A stretch of DNA of 64,000 nucleotides. Source: CAWBRT01 sp050015355. GTDB lineage: Bacteria; Acidobacteriota; Terriglobia; Terriglobales; Acidobacteriaceae. A program made the translations under genes and the position numbers. The notes under the pieces are model-generated. The model was given only the letters and a program-made list of their open reading frames with translations. It was not told where the DNA came from and made no database searches. The stretch spans positions 24,025 through 88,024 of the forward strand of contig JBEKBO010000002.1 in NCBI GenBank assembly GCA_050015355.1, given 5' to 3'. Shown piece after piece: positions 15,785 through 23,654 of the stretch (position 1 is the first letter of the stretch; each line of letters begins with the position of its first letter).

Positions 15785-16633
15785 GTGATCATAGACCAGG
15801 TAAAGTGCGTGGCCTGCGGCAACTGCACTTATGTTTGTCCAATGGGCGCGATCTACGTCGACCCGGTGATCAACCGGGCGACCGTCGAGCGTGACGAATG
15901 TGTGGAATGCTATAGCTGCTACAACGGCATGAGCAAGGAGCACCTCAACCCCACGGTAGTGAGGCTGCTGCGCCGCTTGTTCAAGATGGCGCGGCTGCGC
16001 TTCGATCCCGAACCGGATGTTTGCCCAACCTCTGCCCTCACGCCCGACGAGTTGACATGGCCGCGCGTGATACGGCGCGCGTTCTCCGACCCGCTGGTGC
16101 CGCACGAGTCCACCGGCGTGCGCGGCCGCGGCACCGAAGAAGTCAAGACCAACGACTTGACCGGACGGGTGAAACGCGGTGAGGTCAACTTCACTATCGA
16201 GCTTGGCCGCCCTGGTGTCGGCGTTCGCATGTACGACATCCAGAAGATGACGATGGCGCTGGCCAAGATTGGCGTGGCTTTCGAGAAGAACAATCCCATC
16301 ACCACGCTCATGCCCGACCCCGGCACCGGCGCTCTTCAGCCGGAGGTTCTCAACGAGAAGATCCTTTCGGCAATCATTGAGGTTCTGGTTAAGATCGACC
16401 GTCTTGAAGAGATTCTCGGGGTGGTTCGCGAGGTCGAGAAGCAGGTGAAGACCGTGGTCGCGATCGCTACAGGGGTGCGCTGCGACGAAAACGGCGAAGA
16501 GAATGACGTAGCGCCCATCGTGCAGCGGTTGGGCTTCAAACTGGTCCGCGCCAAGACAAACTTCGGCCTCGGCCGCATCACCAACCCCGAAGCAATAAAG
16601 GCAGGAGCAGGAGCAGGAGCAGGCCATGACTAA
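15785..16633 (+). CDS. ferredoxin-domain protein (4Fe-4S) with a conserved C-terminal domain
   Basis: About 282 residues. The N-terminal ~60 residues form a ferredoxin-like cluster domain: CVACGNCTYVCP is a CXXCXXCXXXCP motif, followed by CVECYSCYNGM, an incomplete second cluster lacking the fourth Cys in place, and a later CPTSAL. The remainder, with LGRPGVGVRMYDIQKMTMAL, is a separate domain that I cannot name. The GTG at 15785 starts immediately before the cluster and is preferred. The gene overlaps the next one by eight bases, so the two products probably act together. A C-terminal GAGAGAGHD stretch is low complexity. Confidence 0.75.
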   Translation: MIIDQVKCVACGNCTYVCPMGAIYVDPVINRATVERDECVECYSCYNGMSKEHLNPTVVRLLRRLFKMARLRFDPEPDVCPTSALTPDELTWPRVIRRAFSDPLVPHESTGVRGRGTEEVKTNDLTGRVKRGEVNFTIELGRPGVGVRMYDIQKMTMALAKIGVAFEKNNPITTLMPDPGTGALQPEVLNEKILSAIIEVLVKIDRLEEILGVVREVEKQVKTVVAIATGVRCDENGEENDVAPIVQRLGFKLVRAKTNFGLGRITNPEAIKAGAGAGAGHD

Positions 16634-17300
16634 TACACTTCATCGCTTTGGCACTACTGAAAGTTTCCGCGACGATATCGTCATCTTCGCCCGTACCAGC
16701 AGAGGCAAGAACGACAAGGACTGCGTGCCGAAACTGAAGCGCTTCCTGGAGATGGCGCTCAAGTACAATCCCGTGAACCTGGGCGATTCCGCTCATGGCG
16801 GCGCGCTGCGGCCAAAGGAACTCACGCCCAGCGCGCACTGGAGCCGTAACCTGGAACTGGATTTCCGCACCGTGATCGACGGAATCGATACGCCGACCAA
16901 TGCCGTGGTGGTTCTCAACAACCTCGAAGCAGCCGAGAAGTTTCTCAAGGAGGTCAAGGAAGCCGACCTTGGGCTGTGCGTAAACATGTCGACCTCGTTG
17001 GAGAATGCAATGGCATGCTCCTGCGCCGCCGGTCAACCGCGGCACAGTCTCTCCTACTCGCTTGGCTTCGAGGGCGAGACCGAAAAGCTGCCGAATACGC
17101 AGGTGTTGATGCTGACGACGATGTGCGGTCACAGTATGGTCAGCGTCAATCTGGCCCACAAGATGATCGATTGGGTGAAGGAAGGCCGCCGCACGCCCGA
17201 ACAGGCGGCGAAGTATCTGACGCATTTCTGCTCTTGTGGCGTTTACAATCCGAGCCGGGCGCAGCGCATCCTGGAAGACGCCAAGAAACATACGGAGTGA
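16626..17300 (+). CDS. Cys-rich partner protein of the ferredoxin, unknown family
   Basis: 224 residues with no signal peptide or membrane segment. Cysteines cluster in the second half: ACSCAAGQPRHS, TTMCGHSM and FCSCGVYNPSRA, alongside conserved-looking His residues, which suggests a metal or Fe-S site. The N-terminal half is acidic and lysine-rich. The start lies inside the end of the ferredoxin gene, so translation is probably coupled. I do not recognise the family; a redox enzyme subunit fed by the ferredoxin is inference. Confidence 0.7.
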   Translation: MTNTLHRFGTTESFRDDIVIFARTSRGKNDKDCVPKLKRFLEMALKYNPVNLGDSAHGGALRPKELTPSAHWSRNLELDFRTVIDGIDTPTNAVVVLNNLEAAEKFLKEVKEADLGLCVNMSTSLENAMACSCAAGQPRHSLSYSLGFEGETEKLPNTQVLMLTTMCGHSMVSVNLAHKMIDWVKEGRRTPEQAAKYLTHFCSCGVYNPSRAQRILEDAKKHTE

Positions 17301-17319
17301 AGTGCGGGCCACCGCCCAA

Positions 17320-17363
17320 AAAACTACCCCACTCAAGCAAAGAAAGCTTGAGTGGGCCACCCA
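17320..17363. repeat. hairpin between the Cys-rich gene and the chromate transporter
   Basis: ACTACCCCACTCAAGC pairs with GCTTGAGTGGG and is followed by CCACCC. It lies 20-60 bases after the stop of the upstream gene. Confidence 0.75.
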
Positions 17364-17395
17364 GCCGGCTAAAACGCTAGTGTTACATTAAAAAT

Positions 17396-17947
17396 GTGGA
17401 ACGTGAACGCCCGTCTCTTCTGAAGCTTTTCTTGTCGTATCTGCGAGTGACGAATCTGACCTTCGGCGGCGGCACCATCACCATGGCCGCTCTGCACACG
17501 GAACTGGTGTCGCTGCGCAAGTGGCTGACCCAGGAACAGTACGCCACCGTTTATGCGCTGGCGCGCATTACGCCGGGCACGAACATGCTTGCCTTCTGCG
17601 CCGGAACCGCCTGGGAACTGCTCGGTTGGCCCGGAGCCATCGCCAGCGTAGCGGCGGCCAGCGTCCCGACCGGCATCATCGTAATGCTGATCACCGGCAG
17701 CTATGACGTGGTGCGATCGAATTCCAACGCCATGGCCGCTGTCGCCGGCACCCTGGCGGCCGCGGTTGGAATCATGGGAATGGCTTCCTGGCAACTACTT
17801 CAGCCTTACCTCGACCGCAAACGTTGGATTCACGTTGTGGTGCTTGCCGGGGGCTCGGTATTGCTCTCTCTCAAACTCGATTTGGCGCCGATCGCGATTC
17901 TCGGCCTGGCGGCCGCGGTCGGTTCCGTCTGGCGGGTTCCGGAATGA
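17396..17947 (+). CDS. chrA: chromate transporter (CHR family), first half
   Basis: 183 residues with four to five hydrophobic segments. The CHR motif region is visible: NLTFGGGTITMAAL near the N-terminus, then ARITPGTNMLAFCAG. Members of this family move chromate across the inner membrane; the short form encodes one half of the transporter, two halves being made by neighbouring genes. The next gene overlaps as ATGA. The start is a GTG without a strong ribosome-binding site. Confidence 0.85.
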   Translation: MERERPSLLKLFLSYLRVTNLTFGGGTITMAALHTELVSLRKWLTQEQYATVYALARITPGTNMLAFCAGTAWELLGWPGAIASVAAASVPTGIIVMLITGSYDVVRSNSNAMAAVAGTLAAAVGIMGMASWQLLQPYLDRKRWIHVVVLAGGSVLLSLKLDLAPIAILGLAAAVGSVWRVPE

Positions 17948-18459
17948 ATCTCCTGCTGCTTTACCTGCTGCTTGCCAAGGCAACGCTGACGTCTTTCAGC
18001 GGAGTGACCTCGATTCCGGTGATCCGGCACGACCTGATCGAGCAACGTCACGTGCTGACGGACCGGCAACTGAACGCGTCCGTGGCTGCCGGGCAAACTG
18101 CTCCGGGACCAAATGGCCTGTTCGTTGTGAGCGTTGGATACTTCGTCGGCGGTGTTGCCGGGGGCTTCGTCGGATTGCTGGCGGTAATCACGCCGGCATT
18201 CCTGATCATCCCATTGCTGCAATACCTGGGCCGCAGGGCCGACAAGCCGGCGGTGAGGAGTGCGATCCGCGCCGTAACTTTTTCGGCGGCAGGCTTGCTG
18301 GTTAGCGCCATCGTTCCACTCGCCCGGGACTCCTTGACAGGAATCGTTCCGATTCTGATCGCGATTGGAAGCTTTCTCTTCCTGGTGCTCACCAAGCGTA
18401 CGACTCTCTGGGTCATCCTCGGCGCGGCAGTCGTAGGATTGGCTGCCAGATTGAGTTGA
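17944..18459 (+). CDS. chrA: chromate transporter (CHR family), second half
   Basis: 171 residues, homologous half to the preceding gene, with TLTSFSGVTSIPVIRHDLIE corresponding to the first-half FGGG region and AAGQTAPGPNGLFVVSVGY corresponding to its ITPGTN motif. It has four to five membrane segments. The ATG overlaps the upstream stop by four bases, giving coupled translation and presumably a heterodimer with antiparallel halves. Confidence 0.85.
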   Translation: MNLLLLYLLLAKATLTSFSGVTSIPVIRHDLIEQRHVLTDRQLNASVAAGQTAPGPNGLFVVSVGYFVGGVAGGFVGLLAVITPAFLIIPLLQYLGRRADKPAVRSAIRAVTFSAAGLLVSAIVPLARDSLTGIVPILIAIGSFLFLVLTKRTTLWVILGAAVVGLAARLS

Positions 18460-18527
18460 CGTGAAACGCCATCGTGGAGGACCGAAGTTCGGCCGGTTCC
18501 CCAGTAGGTAAATCCCTACATGTCAGA

Positions 18528-18712
18528 CTGTCATGGCGAGCGAAGTCGAGCCATCTTTTGTTTCTGCTGCCGAAAACAAAGGGTGGCTCCACTCCGCGCC
18601 CGAATAGATTCTTGCTAGTCGAATGTAATGTCGGGTAATCAGCTTGGCCTGCTCCGGCAACAGGCGCTCGGCGCTCCGGTCGCCATGACATCCTCTTGGG
18701 ATTTTGAATACA
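18528..18712. repeat. dispersed palindromic element (TGTCATGGCGAGCGAAGTCG family), full copy
   Basis: The element opens with CTGTCATGGCGAGCGAAGTC and closes with GCGCTCCGGTCGCCATGACA, giving an imperfect palindrome of about 160 bp with an internal TTTTGTTTCTGC / AACAAAGGGTGG arm. It fills most of the gap between chrA and the PilZ gene. The same element is at 52226-52495 in the opposite orientation and a partial copy is at 943-1088. Confidence 0.85.
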
Positions 18713-18752
18713 CCAACAAAGGCACCGCTTTAGCGCGCGGGGCTACAGTAGC

Positions 18753-19130
18753 TCACTTGCTGTTCATATCTTCGATGGCGTTCAGGATGCGTTGCATCTG
18801 CTCGATATGGCCGCTGGCGGTTTCGTCGTGGATGAACTCGACTCCATAGGTATAGCCGTTCCGATCGCGAACGACACACTGGACTGTCATTGACTCTCCA
18901 CAGTGGGGCGGGGTGAATGTGACCCTGACTTGCTCATTGACCGCCAGTTCGATGCCGGCATAAACGGTCATCCCGCCGTGGTTCAGCTCCGATCCACGGC
19001 CTGGAACGATGACCACTTTCTTTGGCTTCTGCGCGATGAGGCAGGTGAGCATGTGCGCTCGATAGCGCGCCCAGCGGCGCAATGCCGGATAGCCATCCTC
19101 CGGCGGAACGATTTTGACATCCCGGTACAT
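18753..19130 (-). CDS. PilZ domain protein
   Basis: About 125 residues, essentially one PilZ domain: an Arg-rich start RRWARYRA in the position of the c-di-GMP-binding RXXXR, the strand pair SELNHGGMTVYAG (NXSXXG-like, with H-G-G), and the closing YTYGVEFIHDE. It probably senses c-di-GMP in the cytoplasm. An in-frame upstream start (19241) would add 37 residues without homology; the ATG at 19130 is preferred. Confidence 0.75.
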   Translation of the reverse strand: MYRDVKIVPPEDGYPALRRWARYRAHMLTCLIAQKPKKVVIVPGRGSELNHGGMTVYAGIELAVNEQVRVTFTPPHCGESMTVQCVVRDRNGYTYGVEFIHDETASGHIEQMQRILNAIEDMNSK

Positions 19131-19253
19131 TGCTTCGCGGAAGAGTACCGGGCCGCACACATATTTAGGAGATAACCTAAGTAGTACGTCCGAAGTAAGA
19201 TGGCCGGCCGACAATCCTTGCGGAAAGCAGTGGTGGGTCAATTTCGGGGCGGG

Positions 19254-19302
19254 AAGAAACTACCCCACGTTAGCCAAAAACGGGCGAACATGGGGCACCA
19301 TT
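19254..19302. repeat. hairpin near the 3' end of guaA
   Basis: GAAACTACCCCACGTTAGCC pairs imperfectly with GGGCGAACATGGGG and is followed by CACCA. A partial second copy lies at about 19335-19365, up to 16 bases before the guaA stop. Confidence 0.7.
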
Positions 19303-19380
19303 GCAGGTGGTGGGTGAGTTGCGGACGAGCGAGAACCCAGGCGAACATGAGGCACCATCGAACCCTGGTCGGAAACTAAC

Positions 19381-20940
19381 CTACTCCCACTCGATGGTCC
19401 CCGGCGGCTTCGAGGTCACGTCGTAGACGACGCGGTTGATGCCCCGGATTTCGTTCACGATGCGGCTGGAGATCGTCTTCAGCACCTCGTGAGGGAGCGG
19501 AACCCAGTCGGCGGTCATGCCATCTTCGGAATTTACGGCGCGGATGGCGCAGGTATAAGCGTAGGTGCGCTGGTCGCCCATCACGCCGACAGACATCACC
19601 GGGAGCAGGACGGCAAATGACTGCCAGATCTGCGTGTACAGGCCCGCCCGCTTAATCTCGGCTACCACGATCTCATCGGCATCCTGCAACAGCGAAATAC
19701 GCTCGGGGGTGACTTCGCCCAGGATGCGGACCGCCAATCCAGGGCCGGGGAATGGCTGCCGTTGCACCATTTCCTCGGGCATGCCGAGGTCGCGGCCGAT
19801 GCGGCGCACCTCATCCTTGAAGAGATCCTTCAAGGGTTCGATGAGCTTGAGGTTCATCTTTTCGGGAAGTCCGCCCACGTTGTGATGGCTCTTGATGGTT
19901 TGCGACGGGCCACGCACGGAACGCGACTCAATCACATCCGGGTAGAGCGTTCCCTGCACCAACCACTCAACTTGACCCGAAACCTGCTTGAGGCGGAGCG
20001 CTTCGCGCTCGAACACCTCGATAAACTCGTTGCCAATAATCTTGCGCTTGCGCTCGGGGTCCGAAACACCGGCAAGCTTCGATAAAAAGCGCTCGCTCGC
20101 GTCCACGGCATCCACGTTAAGTCCGAGATTGCTGCGCAGATTCTGCTGTACCTTCTCGAACTCGTGCTTGCGAAGCACCCCATTGTTGACGAAAATGCAG
20201 GTCAGGCGTTCGCCCAGCGCACGGGAAACCAGCGTTGCCGCCACGGATGAGTCGACGCCGCCGGAAATCGCGCAGATGGCCCGTCCCGACGGGCCGACGG
20301 TCTGCCGGACATTTTCGACCGTCGATTCGATAAAACGTTGCGCCGTCCAGTTCGGCTTGGCTCCGCAGATTCGGAAAACAAAATTGCGCAAGATGTCCGT
20401 GCCGTGGCTGGTGTGGTGAACCTCGGGGTGAAATTGCACGGCGAAGATACGCGTGGCACGGTTTTCGATGGCGGCCACCGCAGTGGCTGATCTGGCGACA
20501 AGTTCGAAACCCGCCGGCAACTCCAGCGCTTCGTCTCCATGCGACATCCATACGCTCATCTGCGACGGTAGATTCTCAAACAAGGGAGACTTGCCCAGGA
20601 GGCTTACCTCCGCGTGGCCGTATTCCCGCTTTACCCCCGCACTCACTTTGCCGCCGAGTTTGTGAGCAATGAATTGCAGCCCATAGCAAATGCCCAGCAC
20701 GGGCACTCCCAGGGCAAGCACGCGGCCGTCGGCTGGCGGCGCGTCAGCGTCGTAAACCGAGCATGGCCCGCCGGAGAGAATGATGCCCACCGGGTTGTAA
20801 TTCTGGATTTCCTGCAGTGGAGCGGTACACGGCAGAACGGCAGAGAAAACGTTCTGCTCGCGGACACGGCGCGCAATCAGCTGCGTATATTGCGAGCCGA
20901 AATCAAGGATAACGATGGATTCAATCGCGGGATGTTCCAC
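19381..20940 (-). CDS. guaA: GMP synthase (glutamine-hydrolysing)
   Basis: 519 residues with the complete two-domain layout. The class I glutamine amidotransferase domain is residues 1-200, with nucleophile Cys in LGICYGLQFI and the His/Glu pair in VQFHPEVHHT. The ATP pyrophosphatase domain is 205-400 with the PP-loop ISGGVDSSVAA, and the dimerisation domain follows, ending in KPPGTIEWE. The enzyme converts XMP to GMP with glutamine and ATP. The start codon is GTG. It stands alone, separated from the cytochrome operon by about 60 bases on the same strand. Confidence 0.98.
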   Translation of the reverse strand: MEHPAIESIVILDFGSQYTQLIARRVREQNVFSAVLPCTAPLQEIQNYNPVGIILSGGPCSVYDADAPPADGRVLALGVPVLGICYGLQFIAHKLGGKVSAGVKREYGHAEVSLLGKSPLFENLPSQMSVWMSHGDEALELPAGFELVARSATAVAAIENRATRIFAVQFHPEVHHTSHGTDILRNFVFRICGAKPNWTAQRFIESTVENVRQTVGPSGRAICAISGGVDSSVAATLVSRALGERLTCIFVNNGVLRKHEFEKVQQNLRSNLGLNVDAVDASERFLSKLAGVSDPERKRKIIGNEFIEVFEREALRLKQVSGQVEWLVQGTLYPDVIESRSVRGPSQTIKSHHNVGGLPEKMNLKLIEPLKDLFKDEVRRIGRDLGMPEEMVQRQPFPGPGLAVRILGEVTPERISLLQDADEIVVAEIKRAGLYTQIWQSFAVLLPVMSVGVMGDQRTYAYTCAIRAVNSEDGMTADWVPLPHEVLKTISSRIVNEIRGINRVVYDVTSKPPGTIEWE

Positions 20941-21001
20941 TGTCTAATTTCGCAGAATCACCCCTCCACTGTAAAGCGAAACGGAAAACCCCCGCCAGAA
21001 G

Positions 21002-22534
21002 CTACGGTCCGACGCCACCGGAGTGACAATCGGAGCAGTTGACAGCCGTAAGATCGCCCAGGTCCACCGGATGCTTGAAGGGGACGCCGGCGGTGGAGGC
21101 AACCAGCGACTTCACGCCTTCCTGTTGCGCCAGCATGGTGTGGCAGGAATCGCAATCCTTGCTGATGGTCCTTCCATCTTTGCTTACGTGGTTGCCATCG
21201 TGACAGCGGAAGCATCCCTGAAAATAGAAGTGGCCGACGTTGTTCGGATGGGTGCGCCAATCGACCTTCATCTCCGGAAAGATGGTGGTGCGGAAAATAC
21301 GCTGCAAGTCGGCGACGGCTGCCTTAATCTGCGTCTGTTTCGTGCCGGCTACTTGTGGATATTTCTCGCGATAGAACGCCGGAATGGCGGTGGCGATAGC
21401 CTGCATTGCATCCGGGGTAGTTTTGTACTCCGCCGTCAGCACCTGTACTGACTGCTGCTTCACGTATGGCAAGCTCGGATCAATCCGATTTGCCGCGAGC
21501 GAGTCATCCACTGAGCGGTCAGGGGGGAGATAAATGTGGGTTGGGCGGTTGTGACAGTCGACGCAATCCATACGCCGGCGGCCCATTTTGGCGATCTCTT
21601 CGGGTTTGGCGCCGTTGGCGAAATACTCCGTTATGTTGCCCTTCGCATCCTGAATCTGCACGTAGGGTATGTTCTGCCTATTGGGATCGGAGGCGTAGGT
21701 AACGATGTTGGCGATGTTCATGTGCCAGTGAATCCCACTTGCCTGGCCGGCATTGGCATCGCCGCCACCGGTTTTGATCAGCAACTGCAACTGCCGTGGA
21801 GTGTTGTGCTCGTCGCTGGCGAAATGATTGATGACCTTTAATTGCGCTCCCCAGAACTTTCTCGGCCAGTGACACTGCTCGCAGGTTTCCGGAGCCGGGC
21901 GCAGGTTTGCTACCGGCGTCTCAATCGGGCGGGGATAGGTGTTCATCACGGTCTTGACGACCTGCCGGGCTCCGGACAGCTTCGAGCGGACGTACCAGCT
22001 CGCCCCCGCTCCCACGTGACACTCGACGCACGTGACGCGAGCGTGGGGGGAGGCCTGGTGCGCGGTGAACTCCGGATGCATCACCGCATGGCAGAGTTGA
22101 CCGCAGAACTGGACGGAATCGGTGTACTCGTAGGCGCGATAACTGCCTCCGGCACTGAGAAGGATGAACAGGATCACGGAGGACAGAAAGAATGCGATCG
22201 TGCCGCGTTGTGTGGCGCTATTCAGATCCAGTATCGGGAAACGCGACAGAGTTGCAATTTTCCGGCGGAGCCGCTGACGCTCTATCCACATCCCGGCAGG
22301 CACCAGGAACAAGCCCATTACCAGGAATGCGGGCATCACCATGTAGGCAAAAATGCCAATGTAGGGGCTCGGTTGGTTCGAAACAACATCGACGAGAAAC
22401 AAAAAGATGATGTTCGCCAGCGATACGGCCGCCAAGGCGAGTCCAATCAAGCTGATGTAATTGCGAAGCAGACTCTTCAGCGAAAAACCTTCCCCCGGAG
22501 GATTCGGCGGAAGGGGCGTTCCCGCATCACTCAT
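21002..22534 (-). CDS. membrane-anchored multihaem cytochrome c, NapC/NirT-like, seven haem motifs
   Basis: 510 residues. Three hydrophobic segments precede the haem part (two near residues 27-80, one near 112-130). The haem sites are one CXXXCH (FCGQLCHAVMHPE) and six CXXCH: CVECH, CEQCH, CVDCH, CFRCH, CDSCH, CSDCH. The first site, with the Met two residues after the His, is the pattern of quinol-oxidising NapC/NrfH-related proteins. It should pass electrons between the quinone pool and periplasmic partners. It is the last gene of the four-gene cytochrome cluster, 180 bases after the cytochrome b gene. AGGAGACAA precedes the ATG. Confidence 0.88.
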   Translation of the reverse strand: MSDAGTPLPPNPPGEGFSLKSLLRNYISLIGLALAAVSLANIIFLFLVDVVSNQPSPYIGIFAYMVMPAFLVMGLFLVPAGMWIERQRLRRKIATLSRFPILDLNSATQRGTIAFFLSSVILFILLSAGGSYRAYEYTDSVQFCGQLCHAVMHPEFTAHQASPHARVTCVECHVGAGASWYVRSKLSGARQVVKTVMNTYPRPIETPVANLRPAPETCEQCHWPRKFWGAQLKVINHFASDEHNTPRQLQLLIKTGGGDANAGQASGIHWHMNIANIVTYASDPNRQNIPYVQIQDAKGNITEYFANGAKPEEIAKMGRRRMDCVDCHNRPTHIYLPPDRSVDDSLAANRIDPSLPYVKQQSVQVLTAEYKTTPDAMQAIATAIPAFYREKYPQVAGTKQTQIKAAVADLQRIFRTTIFPEMKVDWRTHPNNVGHFYFQGCFRCHDGNHVSKDGRTISKDCDSCHTMLAQQEGVKSLVASTAGVPFKHPVDLGDLTAVNCSDCHSGGVGP

Positions 22535-22714
22535 CGTAAGTTGTCTCCTGCGACCCTAATCGGCTGCTGAAACAACTCAGTGCCGATACATTTTGGCTAA
22601 CCGCCCTGGAACAAAGACCCCACACGGATCAAAGCGCAAGTATAACTCGTACGCCGCATGCGGCAAAAACGGCGGTCCGGCAGCTTCACGGAATATACTC
22701 TTGGCGAAACGGAT

Positions 22715-23653
22715 CTACCGGTACGCAAACAACATTGCGTACACAATCCAAACAACGATGCTGAAACCGATGCTCAGCGCAATCCACGCAAAGGCCCGGA
22801 TTGTCCTGACCACGATTTCCGGGTGCGGCTCAGCCAGATGCTGCTCCAGTTCGCCGCTCGCAACCAGCGCGTCGTATTCCTTGCGCTTGTCCCGCTTCAG
22901 CTCGGGGAGCGCCATGCGGCCGGTGAAGACCGTCGTATCCATCGGGAACTTCTCCGGCCGCAAGTGCGTATTGAAGAAGTGGACGGTAAAAATAAATCCC
23001 GTGGCAAGCAGAGCTTCGTCGCTGTGGATAATGGTGGCCACATTGATGAACGCTCCCGGCAGAAAACGAGTGAAGAAAACGGGAAACCAGAGAGTCAGGC
23101 CGGTAGACCCGATGATGAAAACTCCCCAGAACACGGCAAAATAATCGAATTTTTCCCAGTATGTCCAGCGCCCGTACTCCGGCTTCGGACCAAGGTGCAA
23201 GAACCACTTCAGCGTGACGATAAACTCATCCAGATCGCGCTTCATCGGGATCATCGAGTTCGGCCCCAGCAGCATCGAGCGCCATGAGCCGTACTTCCTC
23301 TTTTTCAGCTTGCAGAGATCCACGAGATGGGTGATGAAAGCCGCAAACATCACCAGCGCCGCGAAGCGGTGGATATAGCCGGCAGTCTGGAATCCACCCA
23401 GCAGTCGCGACAAGAAAACCGCCCACCCGGTGTAAGAGAACTTCAGCGTCAAGCCGGTCATAGCCAGGCTGAGAAAGCTGAGGACAATGCAACCGTGCAG
23501 CGTGCGCTGCAGGCGGGTGAAGCGCACGAATTCACGCTGCACCGCGGCGGCTGGCTTCATATATCTGGCGCGTTCTTCCGCGGTTGCGTCTTGGCGCGAA
23601 TCGTCGGGCCCCTGCGGCCCTGGTGTGCGCTTGTCCATAATACTTATCACCAT
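22715..23653 (-). CDS. cytochrome b subunit of the multihaem complex
   Basis: 312 residues with four main membrane helices and His pairs typical of a cytochrome b561/formate-dehydrogenase-gamma type fold: RTLHGCIVLSF, GYIHRFAALV, ATIIHSDEALL and TVHFFNTHL. It probably exchanges electrons with menaquinol. The ATG at 23653 is chosen because GGAGG, inside the end of the upstream cytochrome gene, is spaced eight bases from it; the two genes are separated by a single base. It would connect the 19-haem protein to the membrane quinone pool. Confidence 0.88.
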   Translation of the reverse strand: MVISIMDKRTPGPQGPDDSRQDATAEERARYMKPAAAVQREFVRFTRLQRTLHGCIVLSFLSLAMTGLTLKFSYTGWAVFLSRLLGGFQTAGYIHRFAALVMFAAFITHLVDLCKLKKRKYGSWRSMLLGPNSMIPMKRDLDEFIVTLKWFLHLGPKPEYGRWTYWEKFDYFAVFWGVFIIGSTGLTLWFPVFFTRFLPGAFINVATIIHSDEALLATGFIFTVHFFNTHLRPEKFPMDTTVFTGRMALPELKRDKRKEYDALVASGELEQHLAEPHPEIVVRTIRAFAWIALSIGFSIVVWIVYAMLFAYR

Positions 23654-23654
23654 T

